A DNA stretch of 64,000 nt from Cytophagales bacterium. Lineage in GTDB: Bacteria; Bacteroidota; Bacteroidia; Cytophagales; Spirosomataceae. How positions within the stretch are numbered: the first letter of the stretch is position 1; every line of letters begins with the position of its first letter. Location: the NCBI GenBank assembly GCA_013298025.1, contig JAAFJE010000017.1:62001-126000 (forward strand). Reading direction: 5' to 3'. A model generated the notes under the pieces. The model saw only the letters and a program-made list of their open reading frames with translations, searched no databases and was not told where the DNA came from. Shown one piece after another: positions 1 through 7,706 of this stretch. The position numbers and the translations under genes were made by a program.

Positions 1-306
1 CGACAAAAACTCCATCATGAGGTAATCTTTATCCACAATTTTCCCAAAATTCACCACCGAAGGAATCGTTAGTACTTGCGTTTCGCCTAATATTTGCAAG
101 CTTTTCGCCTCTGTTTCAAACATTCCTTCATGGTCGCCTTGGTTCCATTTAATAAAAAAGTCCCCTTCTTGCAATTTAATCCGCACAGCTAAGTTGAAAT
201 TGCCCCCATAAAAAAATTGAAAATCTTGAATGGTAGGTTCATATCCAAAATTCTCAAATAAAATCTTTTCGATAAACTGATATTGTTCTTGTACCTGAAA
301 TGTCAT
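1..306 (-). CDS. Fructosamine kinase family protein (N-terminal part, cut by window edge)
   Basis: Only the first 102 codons are in the window; the ATG is at 304-306. The family phosphorylates sugar-derived ketosamines on glycated proteins so that they fall off (protein deglycation) and has the aminoglycoside-phosphotransferase fold. Seen here: a GGNFNLAVRI loop-strand typical of the nucleotide-binding region, FFIKWN carrying the expected ATP-contacting Lys, the MFETEAKSLQIL helix, and the LMMEFL hinge strand at the edge. Divergent from the ferredoxin-like gene at 445. The rest of the kinase, including the catalytic loop, lies outside, so activity cannot be judged. Confidence 0.8.
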   Translation of the reverse strand, partial: MTFQVQEQYQFIEKILFENFGYEPTIQDFQFFYGGNFNLAVRIKLQEGDFFIKWNQGDHEGMFETEAKSLQILGETQVLTIPSVVNFGKIVDKDYLMMEFLS

Positions 307-444
307 CTGTTATTTTTAGCTAAAATTCGTTGATACGACGCAATAGAATCGTCATTCTGCATAACCAAAATTACAAGAAAAGACCTAAATTGCGTTCGAA
401 TATTTTCATAAATCCATTTTCAGTCACTGTTATTGTATTAAAAT

Positions 445-747
445 ATGAAATACCAAAAACACGTATTTATTTGTACCAATCAAAAACCTGCACCCAAAAA
501 ATGCTGCGGTGAAGAAAGAGGGATGGCATTGGTAAACGCTTTCAAAGATAAATTGAAGGAAAAAGGCTTAAACATAGAAATCCGAGCACAAAAAGCTGGT
601 TGCTTAGACGTATGTGCATTTGGTCCAGCCTTGGTAGTATATCCAGAAGGCGTTTTTTACGGCAATGTACAATTGTCGGATGTGGACGAAATCATCGAAA
701 GCCATTTAATAAACAACCAAAAAGTAGAACGTTTGGTTATTGCCTAA
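445..747 (+). CDS. (2Fe-2S) ferredoxin domain protein (thioredoxin-like ferredoxin)
   Basis: Small soluble protein of 100 residues, the usual length for thioredoxin-like [2Fe-2S] ferredoxins. The cluster ligands expected for this family are visible: Cys10 in HVFICTNQ, Cys20 or Cys21 in KKCCGE, and Cys53/Cys57 in AGCLDVCAFGP. The C-terminal VFYGNVQLSDVDEII strand-helix also fits. It should act as a one-electron carrier in the cytoplasm; no partner gene is adjacent. It is a single-gene unit closed by the terminator at 797-835. Confidence 0.85.
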   Translation: MKYQKHVFICTNQKPAPKKCCGEERGMALVNAFKDKLKEKGLNIEIRAQKAGCLDVCAFGPALVVYPEGVFYGNVQLSDVDEIIESHLINNQKVERLVIA

Positions 748-796
748 TAATATGTTTTTGCTGTAGCAAAATTACACATCGTTATTATCAACACTT

Positions 797-835
797 TTGC
801 CCTTGTCGAATGTATCTTTGGCAAGGGCAATTTTT
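797..835 (+). terminator. Rho-independent terminator of the ferredoxin-like gene
   Basis: Perfect 9-bp stem TTGCCCTTG (797-805) / CAAGGGCAA (822-830) with a 16-nt loop, followed at once by TTTTT (831-835). It lies 50 bp after the stop at 747. Confidence 0.85.
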
Positions 836-1556
836 GTAAACGCACCTCATTGTCTTTATATTCTATCGTTATACACGGCTATTAACCTTCGTATAACCCT
901 ACATTTAAACTCATTATAGCCATTTCTTCATTGAATTTGACCGTTTACTCAATAATCATGCAGTTTTCTTGGTTTTTTCTTGGCTTTTACAAACAGTATT
1001 ACTAACTTCGAGTAGGATTTACAGGTACTATATCTTATTGAAAGTGTGTTGTTTATAGAGAAATTACACTTTCATGTAAAGAAAGTGTCACTTACAATCA
1101 AGAAATAGAATTTTACATTTGAGAAACGATAAATTACAAATCAGAAAAGGAAATTTACATTCAAGAAAAGGCTTCTCGCAATAAAGAAATTGTTTTTTAC
1201 ATACAAGAAAAGTGTTTTGCAAGTAAGAAAATGTAATCGTCATTTAAGAAACGTCATTTGCAAATAAGAAATAGCAATCTACATCAAAGAAATGACCGAT
1301 TGCAATACAGAAACAAACACTAAAATTTAAGAATAGTCTTCTACAACAAAGAAATAGTAGTTTACAATCAAGAAACAAGTATCTGTTGTGCGTAAATGTA
1401 ATCTATTAATAAATAATAGACATCTACATCAAAAAAATAGACATTTGAAAAAAAATATTGAGCGTTGACAAATAAGTAATGCGTGTTGTAGAAAAATTTA
1501 GTACTCAACTCATTTGATTACTCACATATTTCTATTAAACATAACACACACCACTT
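836..1556. other. Gene-free stretch of 720 bp holding the phased repeat array
   Basis: From the terminator at 835 to about 1035 I see no gene or signal. The phased array fills 1036-1376. From 1377 to 1556 the DNA is A/T-rich and must hold the promoter of the gene at 1557, but I find no clean TTG-N19-TAnnTTTG match there. Confidence 0.7.
1036..1376. repeat. Helically phased degenerate repeat array, about 17 units of 20-21 bp
   Basis: GAAA motifs, mostly in the context AAGAAA, recur with their G at 1040, 1060, 1081, 1102, 1123, 1144, 1165, 1186, 1207, 1227, 1248, 1268, 1289, 1310, 1331, 1351 and 1372. The mean step is 20.75 bp, every step being 20 or 21, which is two turns of B-DNA. From the fourth unit most motifs are preceded about 10 bp upstream by TTACA or TTGCA, giving a consensus TTRCAANNAAGAAA followed by about 7 variable bases. 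Degenerate traces continue to about 1440. The 20-bp steps break any reading frame and the stretch has no long frame, so this is not a heptad-coding repeat. Function unknown; it sits upstream of the gene at 1557. Confidence 0.85.
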
Positions 1557-2459
1557 ATGAATGCACGTCAAGAATCAAAGCTAAATATGTACCAAGGCGT
1601 ACAATTGCTATGTAAAAACAACAGTACCATTACCAATACCAACATTGCATTTACAGAGGCTTTAAATGTTTTAGACCTCAACATTACCGAAATTCAAAGT
1701 TATGCTACGTTGGCAATTAAACACACCAAAGGTATTTCGACAGACAAAAATCTAGTCAAAGCCAATCTTTGTTTAGTAGCCTCTAAAGTTGCAGGATTTA
1801 TTTTTGCTTATGCCAGTACCGTCAACAACACGGTGCTTATGGAAGAAGCCAACTATCCTTTGAATACTTTGAAGAAGCTTAGGGAAGATGTAATTGTACC
1901 CACAGTAAACAACATCTACCAAGTGGCACACGCCAACCTCAACGTTTTGGCAAACTACGGCATCAATCAAGCCAGTTTAGATGAACTGAGCCATGCCATA
2001 GCCGATTACAATAAGATAGTGCCTATTACCAAAACGAAGAGTTCTGAGCGAGCAAATTTTACGGATAATATAGCTAAGTTAATAGAAGAAACCGACACAC
2101 TATTAAAAAACAGACTAGACAAACTCATATTGCTTTTTGAAGCAACACATCCCGATTTTGTGAATACGTATAAAAAGGTGCGTCATGTCGATGCACCCAA
2201 CAAAACTATTACCCAAATCAAGGGAAAAGTGAGCAACAAAGTAGATGGCAAAGCCATTGAAGGGGCAATTATTACCCTTAGTGGCACAACAAGCACAACC
2301 ACTAAAAGCGATAAAGAAGGCAATTTTATGTTTAAGCCCGCCAGCTACGGAGATTACCAACTAAGCATCAAAGCCACAGGCTTTAAAGATTATATAGATA
2401 ACGCTTTTGTGGTAAAAAAAGGAAATGTAAATCGGGTTTTAGTGGGGTTGGAGGGGTAA
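1557..2459 (+). CDS. Orphan helical protein with C-terminal carboxypeptidase-regulatory-like domain
   Basis: Unknown function. No signal peptide or membrane segment is seen at the N-terminus (MNARQESKLNMYQGVQL), so the protein looks cytoplasmic. Residues 1 to about 205 read as a bundle of amphipathic helices. Residues from about 217 to 300 form a carboxypeptidase D regulatory-like (transthyretin-like) beta sandwich: ITQIKGKV, GAIITLSG, GNFMFKPASYGDYQLSIKA. That domain normally occurs on secreted or TonB-dependent proteins, so a cytoplasmic context is odd. I have a general impression that proteins beginning M-N-x-x-x-x-x-K-L-N-M-Y recur in Bacteroidota, without a known role. It directly follows the phased repeat array and may act with it; that is inference. 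Confidence 0.75.
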   Translation: MNARQESKLNMYQGVQLLCKNNSTITNTNIAFTEALNVLDLNITEIQSYATLAIKHTKGISTDKNLVKANLCLVASKVAGFIFAYASTVNNTVLMEEANYPLNTLKKLREDVIVPTVNNIYQVAHANLNVLANYGINQASLDELSHAIADYNKIVPITKTKSSERANFTDNIAKLIEETDTLLKNRLDKLILLFEATHPDFVNTYKKVRHVDAPNKTITQIKGKVSNKVDGKAIEGAIITLSGTTSTTTKSDKEGNFMFKPASYGDYQLSIKATGFKDYIDNAFVVKKGNVNRVLVGLEG

Positions 2460-2517
2460 TTATAAAATTTATTCAGTAAAGTATCTATCTATAATACCTT
2501 AACCAATTTATTTAATT

Positions 2518-4128
2518 ATGAAAAAACAGCTAATAGTTGTATTATGCGTACTATGTTCAATTCAAAAAATAATAGCAGGCAATGCTATATTTGACCAATA
2601 TTTACAAAATAATTTTGAGGATAAGACACTTAGCAAATTTCCTTATGAACAGTATGTGAAAAATCTTGACTTTAAAATATTTAAAGATGACTTGATGTAT
2701 TTGAAGAAAAAAAATATTTCTGACCAAATATTTATCAGAAATACATTAACTCTTTACATTAAAAGTGTAGAAAACAAAAAATCAATAGATTTTTTAATTG
2801 AACATTATAAAATAAGCGAAGATTTCTACAAGATATATAAGTCAGATTCTATACATTTTATTTCTTTTGGTACTGTACAAAACGTAATTCTTGGACATAT
2901 TTCTTTTAAGTTACAAAATGAAATTGATAAAAATAATATTGATCCAAATGATGAAAATGTTGAAAAATTAATACATAATCTAAGCTCACAACATTATTTA
3001 ATACACGTTAAACCACCTCTTTGGAAAAAAGTATGGCACTACCTTAAACAAGGTCAATTAAATTATGTGATGAGAAAAGCTTTTTCTTCATACCTCAAAG
3101 AAACATTGCTAATAATACTAATATTTTTAATTCTTATTTCTATTGTATTCTTTATTTATATTTTTTTAAAAAAAAGAAAAAAAATGAAATCAGTAAAAAA
3201 ACATCTGTTAATATCATTAATTTCTGTACTGTCAATCTTTTTATGTAGTAATATTTCTATTGATGAATTAGAGCCAACTTTAAAACAAACAAAGCAAGCG
3301 AAGCAAGCGTTATCACTTGAAGAATCTTTACAAACAAGTTTTTACAACGATGAAGTTAATGTCTATCAATTGACACAAAACTCTTCGCTTTATGGTTACG
3401 CTGTATGGTTTAGTCGTCAATCACAAAAAACAAAAGTAAAATATTTTGCAAAAAAAAATGCCTATTCAAATTATCTAACGTGGAAAAAGACTAAAAGGAT
3501 ACTTTTAGTATGTAGTGGGGCTTATTCTACATCTTTTAATATTAATATAGCTTTACCTGTAGGGCTAACTGTTGATGATGGCGAAAAAATCAATGCAACT
3601 CTTCAAAATGATATGGATGGATTGGCAATCGTATATGCTACTGGAGGAATCGCAGTTTCTAATATCAAAGAAAATAATCTTTATGTTGGTTCTTTGAATA
3701 CAACACTAAATTTAAATAATGACATTGATAGAAATACATTTATAGAGTGGAGTACGAAAGAAAGAGCTACTGTATTTCAAACACATTTGTTAGGTTGGAA
3801 AAACTTTTTGAATATTAGCAGTACTAACAGTGCAGCTAGAGTCGATAAAAGAAGATTGTTAGCTTTAATTAAAGATAGAATGGGTGTTGTACAATATGTT
3901 GTTTTTAATACTGCAACACAAGTAAGGTTATGGGATGCTGCAAATGAAACATTAAATTATTTGAAAGATAAAAATGTAGAAATAATTGCAATTTTAAATT
4001 TAGAGGCAGGTGGTTTAGACTGTTCTTCAACATTTAATGAGGCAGGACAAGAAATAAGTTATTTAAGAGGTGGCACAAATGATAATTTTTCGAAGACTAC
4101 TAATCTAATTGTTTTTTATCGTGACTAA
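2518..4128 (+). CDS. Envelope protein, apparent in-frame fusion of a signal-anchored helical module and a phosphodiester-glycosidase-like module
   Basis: Module 1 (residues 1-222): signal peptide 1-20 (MKKQLIVVLCVLCS, cut near IIAG), a helical region, and a C-terminal membrane helix at about 193-216 followed by KKRKK. Module 2 (residues 223-536) begins with a second start-like segment, MKSVKKHLLISLISV, that looks like its own signal peptide, then a divergent NAGPA-type phosphodiester glycosidase domain (LLVCSGAYSTSF, LPVGLTVDDG, YVVFNTATQVRLWDAANE, LNLEAGGLDCS). The seam is an A8-G-A8 tract at 3168-3184. Deleting one A would end module 1 at a TGA that overlaps the ATG of module 2 at 3184, the usual operon overlap. 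First gene of a tight operon running to 7045. Visibly A/T-rich. Whether the product is really fused is uncertain. Confidence 0.65.
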   Translation: MKKQLIVVLCVLCSIQKIIAGNAIFDQYLQNNFEDKTLSKFPYEQYVKNLDFKIFKDDLMYLKKKNISDQIFIRNTLTLYIKSVENKKSIDFLIEHYKISEDFYKIYKSDSIHFISFGTVQNVILGHISFKLQNEIDKNNIDPNDENVEKLIHNLSSQHYLIHVKPPLWKKVWHYLKQGQLNYVMRKAFSSYLKETLLIILIFLILISIVFFIYIFLKKRKKMKSVKKHLLISLISVLSIFLCSNISIDELEPTLKQTKQAKQALSLEESLQTSFYNDEVNVYQLTQNSSLYGYAVWFSRQSQKTKVKYFAKKNAYSNYLTWKKTKRILLVCSGAYSTSFNINIALPVGLTVDDGEKINATLQNDMDGLAIVYATGGIAVSNIKENNLYVGSLNTTLNLNNDIDRNTFIEWSTKERATVFQTHLLGWKNFLNISSTNSAARVDKRRLLALIKDRMGVVQYVVFNTATQVRLWDAANETLNYLKDKNVEIIAILNLEAGGLDCSSTFNEAGQEISYLRGGTNDNFSKTTNLIVFYRD

Positions 4129-4141
4129 AAATAACAAAGCT

Positions 4142-5404
4142 ATGTATAAAATAATATCTATTGTTTTGGTTTTTATTAGCCTTTTTGTTTTAGATTATAA
4201 ACAAAAACCATTTTTTTTCCATAATCAGTTAGATTCTTTTAAACTGGCTGATAAAGATAGTACTATTGAAGGGTATCGAACAGAGTATAGAATACTTATT
4301 TCTTCTTGTGAAGAACTTGATAAAAAGTTGAAGACATTTAAATCTCAAAATCAATTTACAAGCAATACTGAAGAAAAGGGAACACTAATAAAAGTTATCC
4401 AAAGTGATTATGATAAATTAAAAAAACTCTTATCAAATTATAATAAATTATTGTTTGATGATAACAATGGAAGAAGTATAAAAATAGAAGATATTGCTCA
4501 AAAAAAAGAGGAGATTATCAACTTAAAAAAGACTATTGATTCCAATTTATCTGAGTTTAAAAATGATAGTAGTGTAATATCAACTCCAAATAGCAATAAA
4601 CCCTCTATTTTTCAAGAAAATAAGAATGAAAATACCATACAAAACACAAGTGAAAACCAACCATCGTTTGCAGAAGAAGAGATTATAGAAAAAAAAGTAA
4701 AAAATGGATACTACCCTTTCACATACAAAGATGCAGACTACACCGCTTTTGTTGTAGATTTAAAAGAAAAAGATAAAGTACTTTCTTTTTTTCTAACCGA
4801 TAAACAAAATAGATTTTACAATAATATAAACAATTTAAAAAACGAGCTAAAAAAAGAAGGGAAAATACTCTTATTTGCTACAAATGGAGGAATGTACAGA
4901 CAAGGCGGATATCCACAAGGACTTTTTGTGGCAAATGGGATTGAAATGACAGAAGTTGATTTAAAGCAAGAAGTAAAAGGTGAGTTTTTAAATTTTTATA
5001 TTCAGCCTAACGGTATTTTTTATATTAATGATAAAAATCTTCCAACTGTTTGTACAACAGATGAATATATTAAGGCTAATAATAATCTCAAAGTGAGTTT
5101 TGCAACACAATCAGGACCTATGCTTATTTACAATAGTGTGATTAATAAAAATTTCAACAAAGATTCAAAAAATGTTAATATAAGAAATGGTGTTGGATTA
5201 TTAAGTGATGGTAGAATAATTTTCTTGATTTCTAATGAACCAGTGACTTTTTATAATTTCTCACTGGCGTTTAAAAAATTTGGGTGCAAAAATGCCCTAT
5301 ACTTAGACGGTGCTATTTCTAAAATGTATGTGCAAAATAACAGAGAGGATAATGACCTCTACGGTAATCTAGGACCTTTAATTGGATTATTCATTAAAAA
5401 ATAA
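4142..5404 (+). CDS. Phosphodiester glycosidase family protein (NAGPA domain) with coiled-coil stalk
   Basis: The start is taken at ATG 4142 (MYKIISIVLVFISLFVLDYK), giving a signal or anchor helix, and not at the earlier ATG 4109 inside the upstream gene. Residues 40-150 are helical, Lys/Glu/Ser/Asn-rich and coiled-coil-like. Residues from about 185 carry a phosphodiester glycosidase domain: FATNGGMYRQGGYPQGLFVANG, split over two strands, a SFATQSGPMLI strand, NVNIRNGVGLLSDGRIIFL, and the ALYLDGAISKMYVQ loop matching the LDGG active-site region of the family (second Gly replaced by Ala). Family members hydrolyse sugar phosphodiesters, as in the mammalian uncovering enzyme. Likely periplasmic or surface-anchored. 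13 bp after the upstream gene, 2 bp before the next. Confidence 0.75.
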   Translation: MYKIISIVLVFISLFVLDYKQKPFFFHNQLDSFKLADKDSTIEGYRTEYRILISSCEELDKKLKTFKSQNQFTSNTEEKGTLIKVIQSDYDKLKKLLSNYNKLLFDDNNGRSIKIEDIAQKKEEIINLKKTIDSNLSEFKNDSSVISTPNSNKPSIFQENKNENTIQNTSENQPSFAEEEIIEKKVKNGYYPFTYKDADYTAFVVDLKEKDKVLSFFLTDKQNRFYNNINNLKNELKKEGKILLFATNGGMYRQGGYPQGLFVANGIEMTEVDLKQEVKGEFLNFYIQPNGIFYINDKNLPTVCTTDEYIKANNNLKVSFATQSGPMLIYNSVINKNFNKDSKNVNIRNGVGLLSDGRIIFLISNEPVTFYNFSLAFKKFGCKNALYLDGAISKMYVQNNREDNDLYGNLGPLIGLFIKK

Positions 5405-5406
5405 CA

Positions 5407-6207
5407 ATGAAATTAATAAATGTTTTATTTGTGATAATGATTTTTAAATCAAATTGCAAATCACAATCATCAATTAGCGATTTATTAAAATACAACTCTT
5501 TAAGCAATAGAATTGTAGAAGGCAAAAGAATTGAGATTAACCAAATAAGAATAAATAATGGTTATTCAAATTGGGATGGCTTGCAATTTGTTTGGATTAA
5601 AATACCTATTAACGATATTTCTTTTACAATTCAAGATGTAGCAAAAAGTATTGAACCAAGAAAAGAACTATCAAATTACGAGCAATTGCAAGATATTGTA
5701 ATAATAAATGGAGGCTTTTATGATGAGAATAAAATGTATGATGGTTTGGTACAAATAAGTAAAATAAAAAAAAGTGACTTCAAGGATTGGGAACAAGGAG
5801 GGTTCTTATTACAGAGTAATAAGAAAATAATGATTTTACCTATTTCTTATTATAAAAATATTAACAGAGCTAATTGTGATTACATTCTACAAAGCAAGCC
5901 AATAGTGGTAGATAATGGCAAGAATGTGATATTTAGTAATTCTGATACACGAGCCAATAGAATAGGGATCGGATTTGATATGTTAGGTAATCTATTAATA
6001 GCGATAGCATATAACGATAATGGATACGCAATCTCTCTTTATGAATTAGGAGAATTGTTAAGAACAAAACAGATAAATACGGATACTTTTTTAGCTCTCG
6101 ATGGTGGACCTAATGTGAGTTTATATATACCTGGATTGAATAATTTTTTTGTAGGGACAAGAAATAAAACTTATATAGCTAATATTTTACACATTAAAAA
6201 TAATTGA
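5407..6207 (+). CDS. Phosphodiester glycosidase family protein (NAGPA domain)
   Basis: 266 residues with an N-terminal signal sequence (MKLINVLFVIMIFKSNC; a lipoprotein is possible but the lipobox is poor). The domain fills the rest: IVIINGGFYDENKMYDGLV, RANRIGIGFDMLGNLLIAIAY in parts, a regulatory-looking ISLYELGELL helix and the LALDGGPNVSLYIPG loop, which keeps the full LDGG motif unlike the two upstream paralogues. This is therefore the copy most likely to be a working enzyme. Its substrate is unknown. Starts 2 bp after the previous stop and ends 1 bp before the next ATG, so translational coupling is likely. Confidence 0.8.
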   Translation: MKLINVLFVIMIFKSNCKSQSSISDLLKYNSLSNRIVEGKRIEINQIRINNGYSNWDGLQFVWIKIPINDISFTIQDVAKSIEPRKELSNYEQLQDIVIINGGFYDENKMYDGLVQISKIKKSDFKDWEQGGFLLQSNKKIMILPISYYKNINRANCDYILQSKPIVVDNGKNVIFSNSDTRANRIGIGFDMLGNLLIAIAYNDNGYAISLYELGELLRTKQINTDTFLALDGGPNVSLYIPGLNNFFVGTRNKTYIANILHIKNN

Positions 6208-6208
6208 T

Positions 6209-7045
6209 ATGACAAAGGATTTCTGTAATTATATAAAAAAAAATTCAAATCAAATTGTAGATTTTTGTAAAAAAGAATACAAGTCATTTTTTGTTGGAAT
6301 AGTGACTACAGTTACTTTCTTTATCTCTCCATTAAAACAAGTATTATTTCACATGATTTGGAAAGAAAAAGCAAGTGTTGAACTAATCATTCCTGATAGT
6401 GACATAATGTATGGTAAACCATTTTCAATAGATGTTATTATATTTTCAAAATCACCTCTTTCGGTTGGTCAGGGCGTATTGACATTAATTTATAAACAAT
6501 CAGCTTTTGAAGCTAAAGGAAATACTGTTTTTGATACCCCTGAAACAGAACAAGTGATACACCCAGCGGATTTAAAAAACACTACATTTATTCCTATTAA
6601 AAAAGGTTCACATATGTTAATAGCTCAATTAAAAACTAAACGATGTGTCTATTCCGATACAGCAATAATCAATGTTACTTATTCTACAACTCAGCCAACT
6701 ATAAAAAATTGGTCAGGAAAATGGGGATTGAGCTTAGGTAATAAAGTAGGTAAGATGGATTTAATTGAAAATAAAGACGGCGGTGGAACGTCTATGTTAA
6801 GTGGTACTTATATTGCTGGAGATGAACGTGGGTCGATTTCTGGTTTTAGAGATGGGTCTCTTTTTGTTGCTGATTTTATATCACAAAGTCAACTAAAAAA
6901 ATGGCACTCGGAAATTGAAATTGACTATCGGAAAGAGGATAAATATATTAGAATTAAAGGTACTGCTGATTTTAGTAGAACCTTCAATAATTCTTGGAAG
7001 CAAGTTTCAAAAGATAGTTTTCTTGCTTATACTGATTTGCAGTAA
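6209..7045 (+). CDS. Single-pass membrane protein with extracytoplasmic beta domains, unknown function
   Basis: I do not recognise this family. A short basic N-terminus is followed by one membrane helix at about residues 27-48 (FFVGIVTTVTFFIS). The remainder is beta-rich: an Ig-like region at about 55-160 (VELIIPDSDIMYGKPFSIDV, HMLIAQLKTKRCVY) and a lipocalin- or jelly-roll-like segment at about 165-278 starting IKNWSGKWGLSLG. Last gene of the four-gene operon with the phosphodiester-glycosidase-like proteins, so it probably acts in the same envelope process. A/T-rich. Confidence 0.65.
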   Translation: MTKDFCNYIKKNSNQIVDFCKKEYKSFFVGIVTTVTFFISPLKQVLFHMIWKEKASVELIIPDSDIMYGKPFSIDVIIFSKSPLSVGQGVLTLIYKQSAFEAKGNTVFDTPETEQVIHPADLKNTTFIPIKKGSHMLIAQLKTKRCVYSDTAIINVTYSTTQPTIKNWSGKWGLSLGNKVGKMDLIENKDGGGTSMLSGTYIAGDERGSISGFRDGSLFVADFISQSQLKKWHSEIEIDYRKEDKYIRIKGTADFSRTFNNSWKQVSKDSFLAYTDLQ

Positions 7046-7086
7046 CATTTGTTCTATACGCCCTTATCAGAGTTATTTCCACCAAG

Positions 7087-7174
7087 CTATGCGTAAATAT
7101 CTTCATTCTTGCCTTGTATTTAGCGAGCTGCTTACGCTCGTTTCGTTGGATAAAACTACAACAAAAACTGAAAG
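7087..7174. repeat. Intergenic repeat, copy A
   Basis: Segment from TATGCGTAAAT through TATTTAGCGAGC-TGCTTACGCTCGTTTCGTTGGA to ACAACAAAAACTGAAA. It aligns over most of its length with copies at 8945, 10243 and 10374. It contains a small stem CGAGC/GCTCG. The remaining sequence up to 7298 has no other feature I can support. Confidence 0.65.
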
Positions 7175-7298
7175 TAATGTAGTAATAAATATTAGAAAGC
7201 AAGGTCAAGTTACTCTATCTGCTTTAATTCTGCTTTTAGTAGCAACTTGAAATAATAATTAGTCCTAAATATTTACAAACTCCTAAACAATTACAAAT

Positions 7299-7694
7299 AT
7301 GACAACAGATACAGCTTTAGTAACAAGTTGTTTTGTTACTGATAATCCTAATCAACTTATTGAAATAGCTATAGGTACCTTAAATAATCATAATGCCACA
7401 ATTCGTGGTCGTTTTGTTAATAAAGTATTATTTTTTTATAATACTAATGACTCAAGCATACCAAAACGAAGACCATTAGGACTTACTTCTAAAATCCGAT
7501 TTAAAAAATTGATATTAGATATTATTGTTCTTGTAGCAGAAGAAGATATTCCAGCTAATGAAGGGGGAAATCTTAATACAGGTATTAAGATTGATGTCTT
7601 TGGTTTAGATGGAGATTTTACTCAAAAACTTGAAAAAAAGGCAAAAGGAATAGGAGACCAAATATTTTATCGTTTTGAACTTAATTTTGCTTAG
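7299..7694 (+). CDS. Hypothetical protein, 131 residues
   Basis: Not recognised. It lacks a signal peptide and membrane helices, so a cytoplasmic protein is expected; the middle is beta-like (ATIRGRFVNKVLFFYNT, FKKLILDIIVLVAEED) and the end is FYRFELNFA. It lies 12 bp upstream of the outer-membrane-barrel gene at 7707 and probably shares its transcript. Real coding is supported by length and tight spacing only. Confidence 0.5.
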   Translation: MTTDTALVTSCFVTDNPNQLIEIAIGTLNNHNATIRGRFVNKVLFFYNTNDSSIPKRRPLGLTSKIRFKKLILDIIVLVAEEDIPANEGGNLNTGIKIDVFGLDGDFTQKLEKKAKGIGDQIFYRFELNFA

Positions 7695-7706
7695 ACAACC
7701 AACAAA

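Noticed and set aside
1036-1376. CRISPR array
   Set aside because: Units are only 20-21 bp, degenerate, with no constant repeat and unique spacer of 25-40 bp, and no cas genes are nearby.
1036-1376. Coding heptad (coiled-coil) repeat, since 21 bp equals seven codons
   Set aside because: Several steps are 20 bp, and stop codons occur throughout on both strands.
3240-3310. Lipoprotein start inside the fused protein (FLCSN)
   Set aside because: The residues around Cys do not make a good lipobox, and without proof of a separate start at 3184 it cannot be assigned.
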